Assembly: GCA_036563505.1 (NCBI GenBank)
Contig: DATCMH010000016.1
Location: 186,001 to 250,000, forward strand
Direction of reading: 5' to 3'
DNA: 64,000 nucleotides
From: DATCMH01 sp036563505
GTDB lineage: Bacteria > Pseudomonadota > Alphaproteobacteria > Rhizobiales > Beijerinckiaceae
Of the stretch, positions 40,298-48,988 are shown piece by piece; the first letter of the stretch is position 1; the number at the start of each line of letters is the position of its first letter. A program made the translations under genes and the position numbers. A model generated the notes under the pieces. It was not told the origin of the DNA and did not search any database. It saw only the letters and a program-made list of their open reading frames with translations.

Positions 40298-40359
40298 CGG
40301 GGGCGGTCGCGGCACGGTAGACGCCTAACGCCTTCGCCTGCCATGACTCCGGCGTGACC

Positions 40360-40683
40360 ATGCCAGACCCCCACGACGCCATCGTTGTCCTGGAGCAGGA
40401 GATCGAAGCGCTGCACGAGCAGGCCGAGGGCTGCCGCAAGCTGGCCTTCGCGGCGCGCTGGATCATCGTCGCGGGAGCAGCGACCCTTCTGCTCCTTGTC
40501 CTCGGCGCCTTCGGCCGATCGCCGGGCGCCCTCGTCTTGGGGCTCGGCGCCCTCGTCGGCGGCATCGCCCTCTATGGCTCCAACCAGGGCACCCTAAAGC
40601 GGCTTCGCGCGACGATCCGGGAGCGGGAGGGCCAGCGGGCGGCCCTGATCGAGGCGAGCGAGCTTCGCACCGTGCCGACCTGA
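40360..40683 (+). CDS. Small two-helix membrane protein of unknown function
   Basis: The 107-residue protein has an N-terminal amphipathic helix (DAIVVLEQEIEALHEQAEGCRKLAFAARW). Two adjacent membrane helices follow (IIVAGAATLLLLVLGAF and LVLGLGALVGGIALYGSN), then a C-terminal basic coiled segment (GTLKRLRATIREREGQRAAL). A GTG two codons upstream (40354) is an alternative start. The layout suggests a membrane protein with both ends in the cytoplasm. No named family is recognised. Confidence 0.7.
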   Translation: MPDPHDAIVVLEQEIEALHEQAEGCRKLAFAARWIIVAGAATLLLLVLGAFGRSPGALVLGLGALVGGIALYGSNQGTLKRLRATIREREGQRAALIEASELRTVPT

Positions 40684-40856
40684 GCCCGGCCGCGCCGGAT
40701 CAGGACGCTGGGCACCTTGATCGGCAGGACAGGGCTGACATTTGGGCCAAGACTGGTCGATGCGTATGTTCGCGGGGACGAAAGGGACCGCGCGGGGTCC
40801 TGCCGCTCCGAAGGAGACTTGGGCTGATCCTTATCCCCGACCTCGAAGGTGCCGCG

Positions 40857-40964
40857 ATGAACGCCGACCTCGCCTGGAAGGTCGTTCGGGCCAAGGCCGC
40901 GCCCTGCATCCTGGCGAGGCGCGGCCGGATCCTGCGCCCGATCGCCGTCTCGCCCCTGCGCTGA
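40857..40964 (+). CDS. Possible 35-codon ORF upstream of the TRAP transporter
   Basis: The ORF starts MNADLAWKVVRAKAAP and ends RPIAVSPLR, with GAAGG 8 bases ahead of the ATG, and stops 4 bases before the transporter ATG. Composition is basic and Ala/Arg-rich. Tight spacing to the transporter would allow translational coupling, but short ORFs arise easily in this GC-rich DNA. Upstream, GGACC and GGTCC arms near 40788-40801 could form a hairpin. Treat as tentative. Confidence 0.3.
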   Translation: MNADLAWKVVRAKAAPCILARRGRILRPIAVSPLR

Positions 40965-40968
40965 CTTC

Positions 40969-42825
40969 ATGGCCGTGCTCGACCTCGCCTCCGCATCGTC
41001 CCGCGCCGGCTGGCGCGAGACGGCCGAGCGCTGGCTTGGGCGCCTCGTGGGGGCGCTGGAGCTCGCGGGCGCGGCGATCCTCGCTGTTCTCGTCGCGGTG
41101 GTGCTCGCCGCGGTGGTGCGCCGCTACGGGCTCGGCGGCGGCTTCGTCTGGTCGGACGAGCTCGCGGTGTGGCTCAACGTGGCGCTCGTCGCCGTCGGCG
41201 CGCCCCTGGCCGCGACGAGCGCGCTCGCCCTGCGCCTCGACCTCATGTTGCGCCACTTACCGGCCGGCGGACGGCGGATCGCCGCTGCGATCGCCGACGG
41301 GATCGCCGTGCACGGCGCCCTCGTCCTCCTCCTCGGGGGCGCCGCGGTCGCCTCCCTCGTCGGCGGGCGCTCGACGGTGCTGGGCCTGCCCGAATGGTTG
41401 CGTTTCGCCGCCTTCGGCTTCGGCGGCGGCCTGACCATCCTCGTCATCCTGGCCCGCGCCGCCCTGGATCGCGGCCCGGCGGACGCGGCACTCGCGGGCG
41501 CCCTCGGGCTCGCGGCCTACCTCCTCGCGCAAGGCGCGAGCGGAATCGTCGTCGATCCGCCGAGTCTGGTGGCCGGGCTCGTCGCCGCGGGAGGTCTTCT
41601 TCTCGGCGCTCCCCTCCCCCTCGTCTTTCTGGCGGCGGCCTCCGCCACGGGCCCGTTCGGCGGGCTTCTGCCCGAGCCGGCCATCGTGCAGAATGCCGTG
41701 TCGGGCGTGAGCAAGTTCCTCCTCCTGGCGATTCCGTTCTTCCTGCTCGCCGGCGAGCTCCTGACGGCCGGGGGCCTGGCGGACCGCCTCGTCCGCTTCG
41801 CGGCCTCCCTCGTCGGGCACCTGCGGGCGGGGCTCGCGCAGACGACCCTCGTCTCGAGCGTGCTGTTCTCCGGCGCCTCGGGCTCGTCCGTGGCCAACGC
41901 CGCCTTCGGCGCCAAGGTGATGGCGCCGGCCCTCGTCGCACGGGGCTACCGGCCCGATCACGCCGCCGCCATCGTCGCGGCGGTGTCGATGCTCGACAAC
42001 ATCATCCCGCCCTCCATCGCCTTCCTCATCCTCGCGACCGCGACGAACCTGTCCGTCGGCGCCCTCCTCGTCGGCGGCCTCATGGCGGGCGGGGTGCTCG
42101 CCGCTGCGCTGGCGATCGGCATCCACCTCACCGTCCGCGACCGTGTCGAGCCGGCACCTCGTGCCACGGGGGCGGAGCGGGCGCGAAGCCTCATTGGAGC
42201 GCTGCCCGCGATCGGGTTGGGCGTCGTCGTGGTGGTGGGCGTCCGCTTCGGCGTCGTCACCACGACGGAGGCCTCGGCGCTCGCCGTGGCCTACGCGCTC
42301 GTCATCTGCCTCGCGCTCCGCAGCCTCGACGGAAGGGGCGTGCTGGCGGCCCTGCGCCGGTCCGCGACCGAGGCGGCAGCCGTCGGGATGCTGATTGCCT
42401 CCTCCGCGCCCCTCGCCTTCCTGCTCGCCGTCGACCGCGTTTCGGACGGGGTGGCGGCCCTGGCCACGGCGCTCGGCGGCGGTCCTTTCGCCGTGATGCT
42501 GCTTGCCAACGCCGTCCTCCTCGTCGCCGGCTTGTTCCTCGACATTGGGGCGGCGATCCTCCTCCTCGCCCCCCTCCTGCTGCCGGTCGCGGTCCAGGCC
42601 GGGATCGATCCGATCCATTTCGGAGTGGTGCTCGTCGTCAACCTGATGATCCACGGCCTGACGCCGCCGCTGGGCATCCTGGTCTACGTGGTCTCCGGCA
42701 TCACCCGCGTGCCGGCCGCCGCCGTCTTCCGCGCCGTGCTGCCCCTGCTCGGAGCGCTCCTCGTGGCGCTCAGTGTGCTCGCGCTGGCCGCCGCGGCCTG
42801 GCCCTCGCTCAAAGGAACTCTCTAG
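40969..42825 (+). CDS. TRAP transporter permease with fused small (DctQ) and large (DctM) subunits
   Basis: The 618-residue membrane protein joins a DctQ-like four-helix unit to a DctM-like large unit. The first is residues 1-160, with ELAVWLNVALVAVGAPLAA and LPEWLRFAAFGFGGGLTILVI. The second runs from about 175 to the end, with NAVSGVSKFLLLAIPFFLLAGELLTAGGLADRLVRF, SGSSVANAAFGAKVMAPAL and PPSIAFLILATATNLSVG. TRAP systems import carboxylates or similar acids using ion gradients. The binding-protein gene starts at the next base after the stop. The ligand is unknown. Confidence 0.92.
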   Translation: MAVLDLASASSRAGWRETAERWLGRLVGALELAGAAILAVLVAVVLAAVVRRYGLGGGFVWSDELAVWLNVALVAVGAPLAATSALALRLDLMLRHLPAGGRRIAAAIADGIAVHGALVLLLGGAAVASLVGGRSTVLGLPEWLRFAAFGFGGGLTILVILARAALDRGPADAALAGALGLAAYLLAQGASGIVVDPPSLVAGLVAAGGLLLGAPLPLVFLAAASATGPFGGLLPEPAIVQNAVSGVSKFLLLAIPFFLLAGELLTAGGLADRLVRFAASLVGHLRAGLAQTTLVSSVLFSGASGSSVANAAFGAKVMAPALVARGYRPDHAAAIVAAVSMLDNIIPPSIAFLILATATNLSVGALLVGGLMAGGVLAAALAIGIHLTVRDRVEPAPRATGAERARSLIGALPAIGLGVVVVVGVRFGVVTTTEASALAVAYALVICLALRSLDGRGVLAALRRSATEAAAVGMLIASSAPLAFLLAVDRVSDGVAALATALGGGPFAVMLLANAVLLVAGLFLDIGAAILLLAPLLLPVAVQAGIDPIHFGVVLVVNLMIHGLTPPLGILVYVVSGITRVPAAAVFRAVLPLLGALLVALSVLALAAAAWPSLKGTL

Positions 42826-43812
42826 ATGCCGATCACCCGCCGCTCGCTCGCTGCCGGCCTCGTCGCCGCGCCCTTCGTCCTACATGCTCGCGGGGCGGAG
42901 GCTGCGGGCCGTCCCGTCACGGTTGCTTCGCTCTTCGGCGAGGACAAGCCCGAGACGAAGATCTGGCGTCGGATCGCGGAGATCCTGAACGAGCGGGCGC
43001 CCGGCCGCTTCGACCTGCGCATCGTCGGCAACGCCGCGCTCGGCGGCGAGAAGGAGGTGGCGGAAGGGATCCGCCTCGGCTCGATCCAGGCGAGCCTGTC
43101 CACGATCTCCGCCCTGTCGGCCTGGGTGCCGGAGGGGCAGATCCTGGACCTGCCCTTCGTTTTCCGCGACCGCGGCCACCTCAAGCGCGTGCTCGCCGGC
43201 CCCCTCGGCGAGGAGCTGAAGGCCAAATACGCGGCCCAAAGCTTCATGGTGCTGGGCTTCATCAACTACGGGGCGCGCCACCTTCTCGCGAAAGAGCCGA
43301 TCGCCACGCCGGCCGGCCTGAAGGGCAAGCGCATCCGCGTGATCCAGAGCCCGCTCCATACGGAGCTCTGGTCGACGCTCGGCGCCGCGCCGACGCCGAT
43401 CCCGATCCCGGAAACCTACAACGCACTCAAGACCGGCGTCGTGGACTGCATGGACCTCACGAAATCGGCCTATGTCGGCTTCAAGCTGCACGAGGTCGTG
43501 CCCGTGCTCGTCGAGACGGGGCATATCTGGGCGGCCGGCGTGATCTGCGTCGCGGCCCCGTTCTGGAAAGCGCTCTCGGCCGCCGACCAGGCGGCCCTCG
43601 CGGCCGCGGCCGCGGAGGGCGCCGAGCACTTCGACGCCCTCATGATCGCCGACGAGGAGGCTTCCATGGCGAAGGCCTTGGCCGAGGGGGCTCGCGTGGT
43701 CCAGCCCGAGGACCGCCCGGCCTGGGAAGCAGGCGCGCGGCGGGTCTGGACGAGCTTCGCGCCCAAGGTCGGCGGGCTCGCGAAGATTGAGGCGATCGGC
43801 CGGTCGGCCTGA
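42826..43812 (+). CDS. TRAP transporter solute-binding protein (DctP family)
   Basis: The 328-residue protein has a short signal peptide (MPITRRSLAAGLVAAPFVLHARGAEA) and the DctP pattern: VNDALGG-type GNAALGGEKEVAEGIRLGSIQ, LDLPFVFRDRGHLKRVL and LKGKRIRVIQSPLHTELWSTLGAAPTPIP, in which the Arg in RIRVIQSP is the likely carboxylate ligand. PETYNALKTGVVDCMD follows. It begins directly after the permease stop, so the two genes form one unit. It converges with a LuxR gene. Confidence 0.93.
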   Translation: MPITRRSLAAGLVAAPFVLHARGAEAAGRPVTVASLFGEDKPETKIWRRIAEILNERAPGRFDLRIVGNAALGGEKEVAEGIRLGSIQASLSTISALSAWVPEGQILDLPFVFRDRGHLKRVLAGPLGEELKAKYAAQSFMVLGFINYGARHLLAKEPIATPAGLKGKRIRVIQSPLHTELWSTLGAAPTPIPIPETYNALKTGVVDCMDLTKSAYVGFKLHEVVPVLVETGHIWAAGVICVAAPFWKALSAADQAALAAAAAEGAEHFDALMIADEEASMAKALAEGARVVQPEDRPAWEAGARRVWTSFAPKVGGLAKIEAIGRSA

Positions 43813-43856
43813 AGCCCTCCGCCTGAACCGATTCGGCGGCGAGGCTTTCGCGCCCC

Positions 43857-44951
43857 TCACCCGCCCCCGTCGCGCGCGAGCGTCAGGCTTGACAAGAGCC
43901 GGGTCAGGTCGGCTTGGCGGCCGACGCCCGTCTTGGCGAAGACCGCCTTGAGCTGCTGCCGGACGGTTCCGGGCGCCACGCCGACGGAGGCCGCGATCGA
44001 CCCCACCGTGCCGCCGTGCACGACCGCCCGGGCCACGCGCGCCTCGGCCGGCGTGAGGTCGAACAGCGCTCGGATCAGTTCGGCCCCGGCGACCGGCGTC
44101 GTTCCGACCGGGGTGAAGACCAGGATCGCGGAGGCCGAGGTCAGCACGTCCCGCGCGTCGCGCCGCACCGGCACGAGATGCGCGACGATGGGCGGCTGAT
44201 CGCCTTGCGCCGCAAGCGGAAGGGAGCCGATGGCGGCTCCGGGCGCGTCGAGGCGCGCGAGGGCCTCGCCCAAGAGCCGGTCGGCGCGGGCATCACTGAG
44301 GGTGGCGCGCTGCCGCCGGTCCTGCAGGACTTGGGGCATCATCGCCTCCATCCGCGGGTTGGCGGCGAGAACGCGCCGCGACCCTGAGAGCACGGCGGCC
44401 GGCAGTCCGAGCAGCTCGAGCATCTGCGCCGTGGCGCGGGCGCGCTCCAGACCGAGCCGGGCGGAGAGCAGGGCCGCGCGGGACAGGTGCGGATGGAGCA
44501 CGTCGAGGCGCTCGGCATCGGCCCGGCCCAACGGACCCAGCGCGTGGCGGCGGGCGAAATCGAAGACGATCATGTCGTCGCCCGGCACCTGCACGAGGAG
44601 GCCGGTGCAGTAGCCGAGGCCCACGCTGCGGAAGAAGCCGTAGACCGGCTCGGTCTCGAGCTCGTCGGGCGTGAACAGGTCGTGGTCGACCACGAAGCCC
44701 GTGCGCTGCGAGGCCAGGGCGCGCTCGAGGCGTCCGTTGCGACGGTCCCACCCCTCCGCGAGGAAGCGCTGGGACGACTCGACGAGGCAATCGGACCCAG
44801 CCCAGCGGTAGCCTTGCGGGGACACGGCGAACATCACGCCACCCTCGCAGCCCGCGTGCCCGGCGATCGTGTCGAGTACGCCGACCCAGCGATCGCCGAC
44901 GATGGCGGCCTCGTAGATGCGATCGATCAGATCGGCCCAGCGATCGTCCAT
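43857..44951 (-). CDS. LuxR-family transcriptional regulator with PAS-like N-terminal part
   Basis: The 364-residue protein ends in a LuxR-type helix-turn-helix (FDLTPAEARVARAVVHGGTVGSIAASVGVAPGTVRQQLKAVFAKTGVGRQADLTRLLSS). About 290 residues with no obvious receiver or autoinducer domain precede it. A middle segment (LLGLPAAVLSGSRRVLAANPRMEAMM) resembles a PAS-type sensor. Such proteins occur widely in alphaproteobacteria. It is convergent with the TRAP genes, so control of them is possible but not shown. Confidence 0.87.
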   Translation of the reverse strand: MDDRWADLIDRIYEAAIVGDRWVGVLDTIAGHAGCEGGVMFAVSPQGYRWAGSDCLVESSQRFLAEGWDRRNGRLERALASQRTGFVVDHDLFTPDELETEPVYGFFRSVGLGYCTGLLVQVPGDDMIVFDFARRHALGPLGRADAERLDVLHPHLSRAALLSARLGLERARATAQMLELLGLPAAVLSGSRRVLAANPRMEAMMPQVLQDRRQRATLSDARADRLLGEALARLDAPGAAIGSLPLAAQGDQPPIVAHLVPVRRDARDVLTSASAILVFTPVGTTPVAGAELIRALFDLTPAEARVARAVVHGGTVGSIAASVGVAPGTVRQQLKAVFAKTGVGRQADLTRLLSSLTLARDGGG

Positions 44952-45154
44952 GCGCGCACCATCCCCGTTCGACGCGTATCGTCGCTTTTACAGGGATGAC
45001 GCGGCCGGCCAAGCGCGCCGGCGCACCTGAAGAACGGTACATTCATCGACGCATAAGGTGGCCGCCTGAGGTCGTCGGTGGAACCTCGTCGTTGAGTGCG
45101 ATTGGATGGCCTCCGGCACCAGCACGCCGCCGGCTCGCCGACGAGATGCGCACC

Positions 45155-45772
45155 CTAGCGGTCGCGATCGACGGCCTCGGGGCTGTCCTCGGCGCGATGG
45201 CGCATGACGTCCCGCAGGGCCGGGCCGACGGAGCGTTCGGCCGCCTGCGCCATCGAGACCACCTCAGAGAGCGCGTCGAGCACCGCGCTGCCCGGATCCA
45301 GCGCAGGTCCGCCCTCGCGAAGGACGTACTCTGCCAAGGGCTCGGCGAGTGTCAGAACGAGGTCGAGCGACGGCGCGGGCGGGCTCGGCGCCCCGGCGCG
45401 CAGCAGCTGGCGCAGTTGCCCCACCATGGTGTCCGGCCGGAACGGCTTGGGCAGGAACACAGCCTTCGGCGGCAAATCCTGGGCCTGAGGCCGCATCTTG
45501 CCGGAGGAGACGACGACGGCGAGATCGGGCCAGCCTTGATGAACGAGCCGGGCGAACTCGAACCCGTTGATCGATCCGGGCATGTCCACGTCCGTGAACA
45601 CGGCCTGGACGTCGGAGCGATGTTTGAGGGTCTCGAACGCCTCGTCGGCCGTCGCGGCCTCGATCACGCGAAAACCCGCCTCGTGCAGGATGTCGGTGGC
45701 GACCTCGCGCACGAGCGGCTCGTCCTCGACGAGCAGAACGGTGCTGACATGCGGTGTCGTGCGGCGCGGCAT
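45155..45772 (-). CDS. Orphan receiver-domain response regulator with C-terminal extension
   Basis: Residues 1-125 are a complete receiver: acidic pair LLVEDEPLVREVA, phospho-acceptor Asp in AVFTDVDMPGSINGFEFA, switch Ser in VVVSSGKM and Lys in FLPKPF. The remaining 80 residues (PSLDLVLTLAEPLAEYVLREGGPALDPGSAVLDALSEVV and on) form no known output domain. No kinase gene adjoins it. It probably passes phosphate to, or competes with, partners elsewhere, which is inference. Confidence 0.87.
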   Translation of the reverse strand: MPRRTTPHVSTVLLVEDEPLVREVATDILHEAGFRVIEAATADEAFETLKHRSDVQAVFTDVDMPGSINGFEFARLVHQGWPDLAVVVSSGKMRPQAQDLPPKAVFLPKPFRPDTMVGQLRQLLRAGAPSPPAPSLDLVLTLAEPLAEYVLREGGPALDPGSAVLDALSEVVSMAQAAERSVGPALRDVMRHRAEDSPEAVDRDR

Positions 45773-45940
45773 GGCCTGAGAACGAGACCGCGCGAGCGTA
45801 AGTTCCCGACCGCCTCGGGTCCTCGTGTCACAGGGTGTTGAGCGAGGTCACGTCGTCCTTCCGCACAGACAGGCGCATTTCGCCAGCGTTTCGCCGATCG
45901 GTTTAAACCAAACTTGACGTCCGGCCGTCACCGTTCAGGC

Positions 45941-47167
45941 ATGACGGACTTCACCGCGCCCCGCCTGGCCAAGGCTGCCAAGGCCGCCAAGCACCTCCTC
46001 CACGCACGTTCGGGCAACGTTGCCGTGCTTTTCGCCCTCGCCGCCGTGCCGCTGTTCGGCACGGTCGGCATGGCGGTCGACTATTCCCGCGCCGCCGCGG
46101 CCCGCACGGAGGCGCAGCGGGCGGTGGACGGCGCCGCGCTCGCGGGCGCTCAGAAGCTCGCGCAATCCGAGAACGACGCGCGCACGGTGGCCACCCAGGT
46201 GTTCGGACAACTGGCTCCGGCCGCCCTTCGCGCGACGCCGCCGACCATCGTGGTCTCGGCCGACAAGCAGTCGCTCAGCGTCTGCACCACCGGCACGATG
46301 CCGACGACCATCGCCCGGGTGATCGGACACGGCACCCTTCCGGTCGGCGCCTGCGCCGACGCGGCCCGCCCGACGAAGCAGTACATCGACGTGTACTTGG
46401 CCCTCGACGTGTCCGCCTCGATGGGCTTGGCCGCCGACGAGGCGGGGCGAGATCAGTTGCGCGCCCTCACCGGCTGCGCCTTTGCCTGCCACGAGAAGGA
46501 GGGCGGGCAGGCGAAATCGAATTACGACGTCGCGAAAGAGAAGAGCATCAAGACCCGCGTCGACATCCTGCGCGACGCGACTCAAGCCCTCGCCACGGAC
46601 CTGCTCAACCCGAGCAACCCGAGCAACGGCGCCAACCGCAACGAGTACCGCCTCGCGATGTATTCCATCGACGACGATGCGAAGAAGCTGCTCGGCCCGC
46701 CGACGCCGCACAAGTCGCGCATCGACAACGAGATCGAGCGCATCCAGCTGGCCTTCAACACGCAGTTCGACATCGCGCTGCCCGTCATCGATCAGGAGAT
46801 GGGCGCGCAGATGGACGGGCTGGACCGTCAGCGCCCGCGCAAGGTGATGTTCCTGGTCACGGACGGGGTGCAGTCCAAGCGCCACCAGCCGTGGGAGTCG
46901 ACCGCCTTCCGGCCCATCGACGTCAGCTTGTGCGACACCATCAAGCGTCGGGGCATCCCGATGGCCGTTCTCAACATCCGCTACGTGCCCATGCCGGCCG
47001 AGGCCGCCTATCGCGGAACCGTGCAGCGCTTCCAGGACCAGCTTGCCCCCAACCTGCGCGCCTGCGCGTCGGACGGCATGTATTTCGAGGCGGAGCGGCC
47101 GCAGGAGATCCTGTCCGCCTTCGAGAAATTCAGCAGCCTGATGACCTCGTACCGCATCGCGCGGTGA
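45941..47167 (+). CDS. TadG/TadE-like pilus-associated protein with von Willebrand A domain
   Basis: The 408-residue protein has an N-terminal pseudopilin-like segment (SGNVAVLFALAAVPLFGTVGMAVDYSRAAAARTEAQRAVDGAALAGA), the TadE/TadG anchor that ends in a Asp-Ala rich helix. A vWA domain follows, with the MIDAS motif LALDVSASMG and VMFLVTDGVQSK. Between them is LTGCAFACHEKEGG, a C-x-x-x-C-H string. It is likely anchored in the inner membrane with the vWA domain outside. No other tad genes adjoin it. A GGTTTAAACC palindrome lies at 45900-45909 in the upstream region. Confidence 0.87.
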   Translation: MTDFTAPRLAKAAKAAKHLLHARSGNVAVLFALAAVPLFGTVGMAVDYSRAAAARTEAQRAVDGAALAGAQKLAQSENDARTVATQVFGQLAPAALRATPPTIVVSADKQSLSVCTTGTMPTTIARVIGHGTLPVGACADAARPTKQYIDVYLALDVSASMGLAADEAGRDQLRALTGCAFACHEKEGGQAKSNYDVAKEKSIKTRVDILRDATQALATDLLNPSNPSNGANRNEYRLAMYSIDDDAKKLLGPPTPHKSRIDNEIERIQLAFNTQFDIALPVIDQEMGAQMDGLDRQRPRKVMFLVTDGVQSKRHQPWESTAFRPIDVSLCDTIKRRGIPMAVLNIRYVPMPAEAAYRGTVQRFQDQLAPNLRACASDGMYFEAERPQEILSAFEKFSSLMTSYRIAR

Positions 47168-47210
47168 GTTCAGGGGCGGACGCGCCGCCCCGACCTTCGG
47201 GCCAGATCGG

Positions 47211-48029
47211 TCAGTCGTTGTCGTTGCGGATGTTGAGCACCTGGCCGCAGGCCTTGCAGTGGACGGCGTCTCTCTCATGGCGCTGCAGACCGCATTGCGG
47301 ACAGGGATGGAGCACCTTGCCGCCAGGGCGGAACACCGCCTGCGCGAGGCGAAAGAACAAGGTGATGCCGACGAACATCATCGCGATCGACAGGAGCTCG
47401 CCGCTCGTGCTGCCAAGCAGCGTGATGTCGCCGAACCCTGTCGTGGAAAGCGTCGAGACGGTGAAGTACAGCGCGTCGACGAAGTCCTGGATCTTCGGGT
47501 TGGTCCCCCGCTCGGTGACGTAGACCACCGAGGCGATCAGGAACACGAAGATGGCGAGGTTCAACGAAGCGAGAATCGTCTCCTCGTTGCGCCGCACCCC
47601 ATCGTACCGCTTCTTGAGCTGACCCAGGACGTTGTAGGACCGCAGCAGCCGCACGGTGCGCAGGACGCGGAGGAAGCCGAGATTGGCCCCGAGAGCGGAG
47701 ATGAACAGCGAGGCGATGACCGTGAGGTCGAGCATCGCGGCGCCGTTGTCGAGATAGGCCATCGGATGGCGGTGGGCGAGCATCCGGCCGAGAAACTCGC
47801 TCGCCAGCAGGATGCCGAGGAAGAGGTCGACCACGCGCATCCAGGTCGCGTCGGCGATGAACGAGGTCGCGACGAAGTAGGCGATCGCGGCGAGATCAAT
47901 GGCCAGAAGGCCGGTCTGGAACCACACGGCCGCCCGCCGGTGGCCGTAGAACAGACGTCGCAAGCGCACGCGAAAGCGCCTGAACCCAGTCGAGTGCGCG
48001 CGCGGCTTGGTGGCGGGAGCTGACATCAT
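47211..48029 (-). CDS. Voltage-gated-type potassium channel with C-terminal zinc ribbon
   Basis: The 272-residue protein has six membrane helices. S4 carries spaced arginines (FLRVLRTVRLLRSYNVLGQLKKRYDG), and the pore helix and filter read LYFTVSTLSTTGFGDITLLG, in which TTGFGD corresponds to TVGYGD. The C-terminus adds CPQCGLQRHERDAVHCKACGQ, a four-cysteine zinc-ribbon layout that is unusual for a short channel of this class. An ATG one codon downstream is an equivalent start. It converges with the TadG-like gene. Confidence 0.9.
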   Translation of the reverse strand: MMSAPATKPRAHSTGFRRFRVRLRRLFYGHRRAAVWFQTGLLAIDLAAIAYFVATSFIADATWMRVVDLFLGILLASEFLGRMLAHRHPMAYLDNGAAMLDLTVIASLFISALGANLGFLRVLRTVRLLRSYNVLGQLKKRYDGVRRNEETILASLNLAIFVFLIASVVYVTERGTNPKIQDFVDALYFTVSTLSTTGFGDITLLGSTSGELLSIAMMFVGITLFFRLAQAVFRPGGKVLHPCPQCGLQRHERDAVHCKACGQVLNIRNDND

Positions 48030-48235
48030 TCGCTGACAAGGGCTCGTCCGGTCGGAGGCATCATGCCCCGGTGACTCTCCCTCAGTTCTCGTCCGGCGGC
48101 CAGTCTCCGTCCTGGATCGTCAACACGGGTCCGAGCCTCGCACGACTTGACGAACGCTCGTCGCGTCGACGTTGAATGCGGGCGCGGCCGATCGGAATGT
48201 CGATCACGCCGCCTCGGAGAGGGCCGGCAAACGCC

Positions 48236-48988
48236 ATGCACATCGAAATCCTCCCCGACAAGGCCGCCCTGGGCGAGCGAGCCGCCGCCGATGGCGCGGC
48301 CGCGATCCGCGAGGCCCTCGCGGCCAAGGACGCCTGCACGATCATTCTCGCGACGGGCGCCAGCCAGTTCGAGATGCTGGACGCCCTCGTTCGTCAGCCC
48401 GGCCTCGACTGGTCGAAGGTCATCGTGTTCCACCTCGACGAGTATGCGGGCCTGCCGGCGAGCCACCCCGCGAGCTTTCGCCGCTACCTCGAAGAGCGCT
48501 TCGTGTCGCGCGTACCGGGTCTCGCCGGCTTCGTGCCCGTGCGCGGCGATGCCGACGACCTCGACGCGGAGGTCGCGCGCCTCAACGAGCTCTTAGGGGC
48601 GCGTGAGGTCGATGTGTGCTTTGCCGGGATCGGCGAGAACTGCCACCTCGCCTTCAACGATCCGCCGGCGGATTTCAACGTGGATGCTCCCTACATCGTC
48701 GTGACGTTGGATGAGGCCTGCCGGCGCCAGCAGATGGGCGAGGGCTGGTTTCCCACCGTCAGCGACGTGCCTCAGCGGGCGATCTCCATGAGCGTCCGGC
48801 AGATCCTGAAGAGCCGGCGCGTGATCCTGAGCGTGCCCGATGCCCGAAAGGCCGCGGCCGTCCGCGCCGCCGTCGAAGGCCCCGTATCGCCCGATCACCC
48901 CGCCTCCGTGCTCCAGACGCACGGGAACTGCACCCTGTACCTCGATCCTCCCGCCGCGTCCCTGCTCGCGCGGGTCACTCACCGATGA
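48236..48988 (+). CDS. nagB: Glucosamine-6-phosphate deaminase-like protein
   Basis: The 250-residue isomerase/deaminase-fold protein has LATGASQFEMLDAL (phosphate loop), VFHLDEYAGLPASHPASFRRYL with the catalytic Asp, and GIGENCHLAFNDPPADF with the catalytic His. Escherichia coli NagB has F-N-E-P where this one has F-N-D-P, so the Glu of the triad is replaced by Asp. The start MHIEILPDKAALG matches the family. It overlaps the GNAT gene by 4 bases. The substrate is inferred from the fold. Confidence 0.88.
   Translation: MHIEILPDKAALGERAAADGAAAIREALAAKDACTIILATGASQFEMLDALVRQPGLDWSKVIVFHLDEYAGLPASHPASFRRYLEERFVSRVPGLAGFVPVRGDADDLDAEVARLNELLGAREVDVCFAGIGENCHLAFNDPPADFNVDAPYIVVTLDEACRRQQMGEGWFPTVSDVPQRAISMSVRQILKSRRVILSVPDARKAAAVRAAVEGPVSPDHPASVLQTHGNCTLYLDPPAASLLARVTHR

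Noticed and set aside
43813..43856. Bidirectional terminator between the TRAP binding protein and the LuxR gene
   Set aside because: CCGCC and GGCGG arms with outer GAAGCC/GGCTTTC pairs exist, but the stem is imperfect and there is no clear T tract, so it is not listed as a feature.
48082..48345. Minus-strand 87-codon frame overlapping the start of nagB
   Set aside because: It overlaps the well-supported nagB start on the opposite strand and has no recognisable domain or ribosome binding site.
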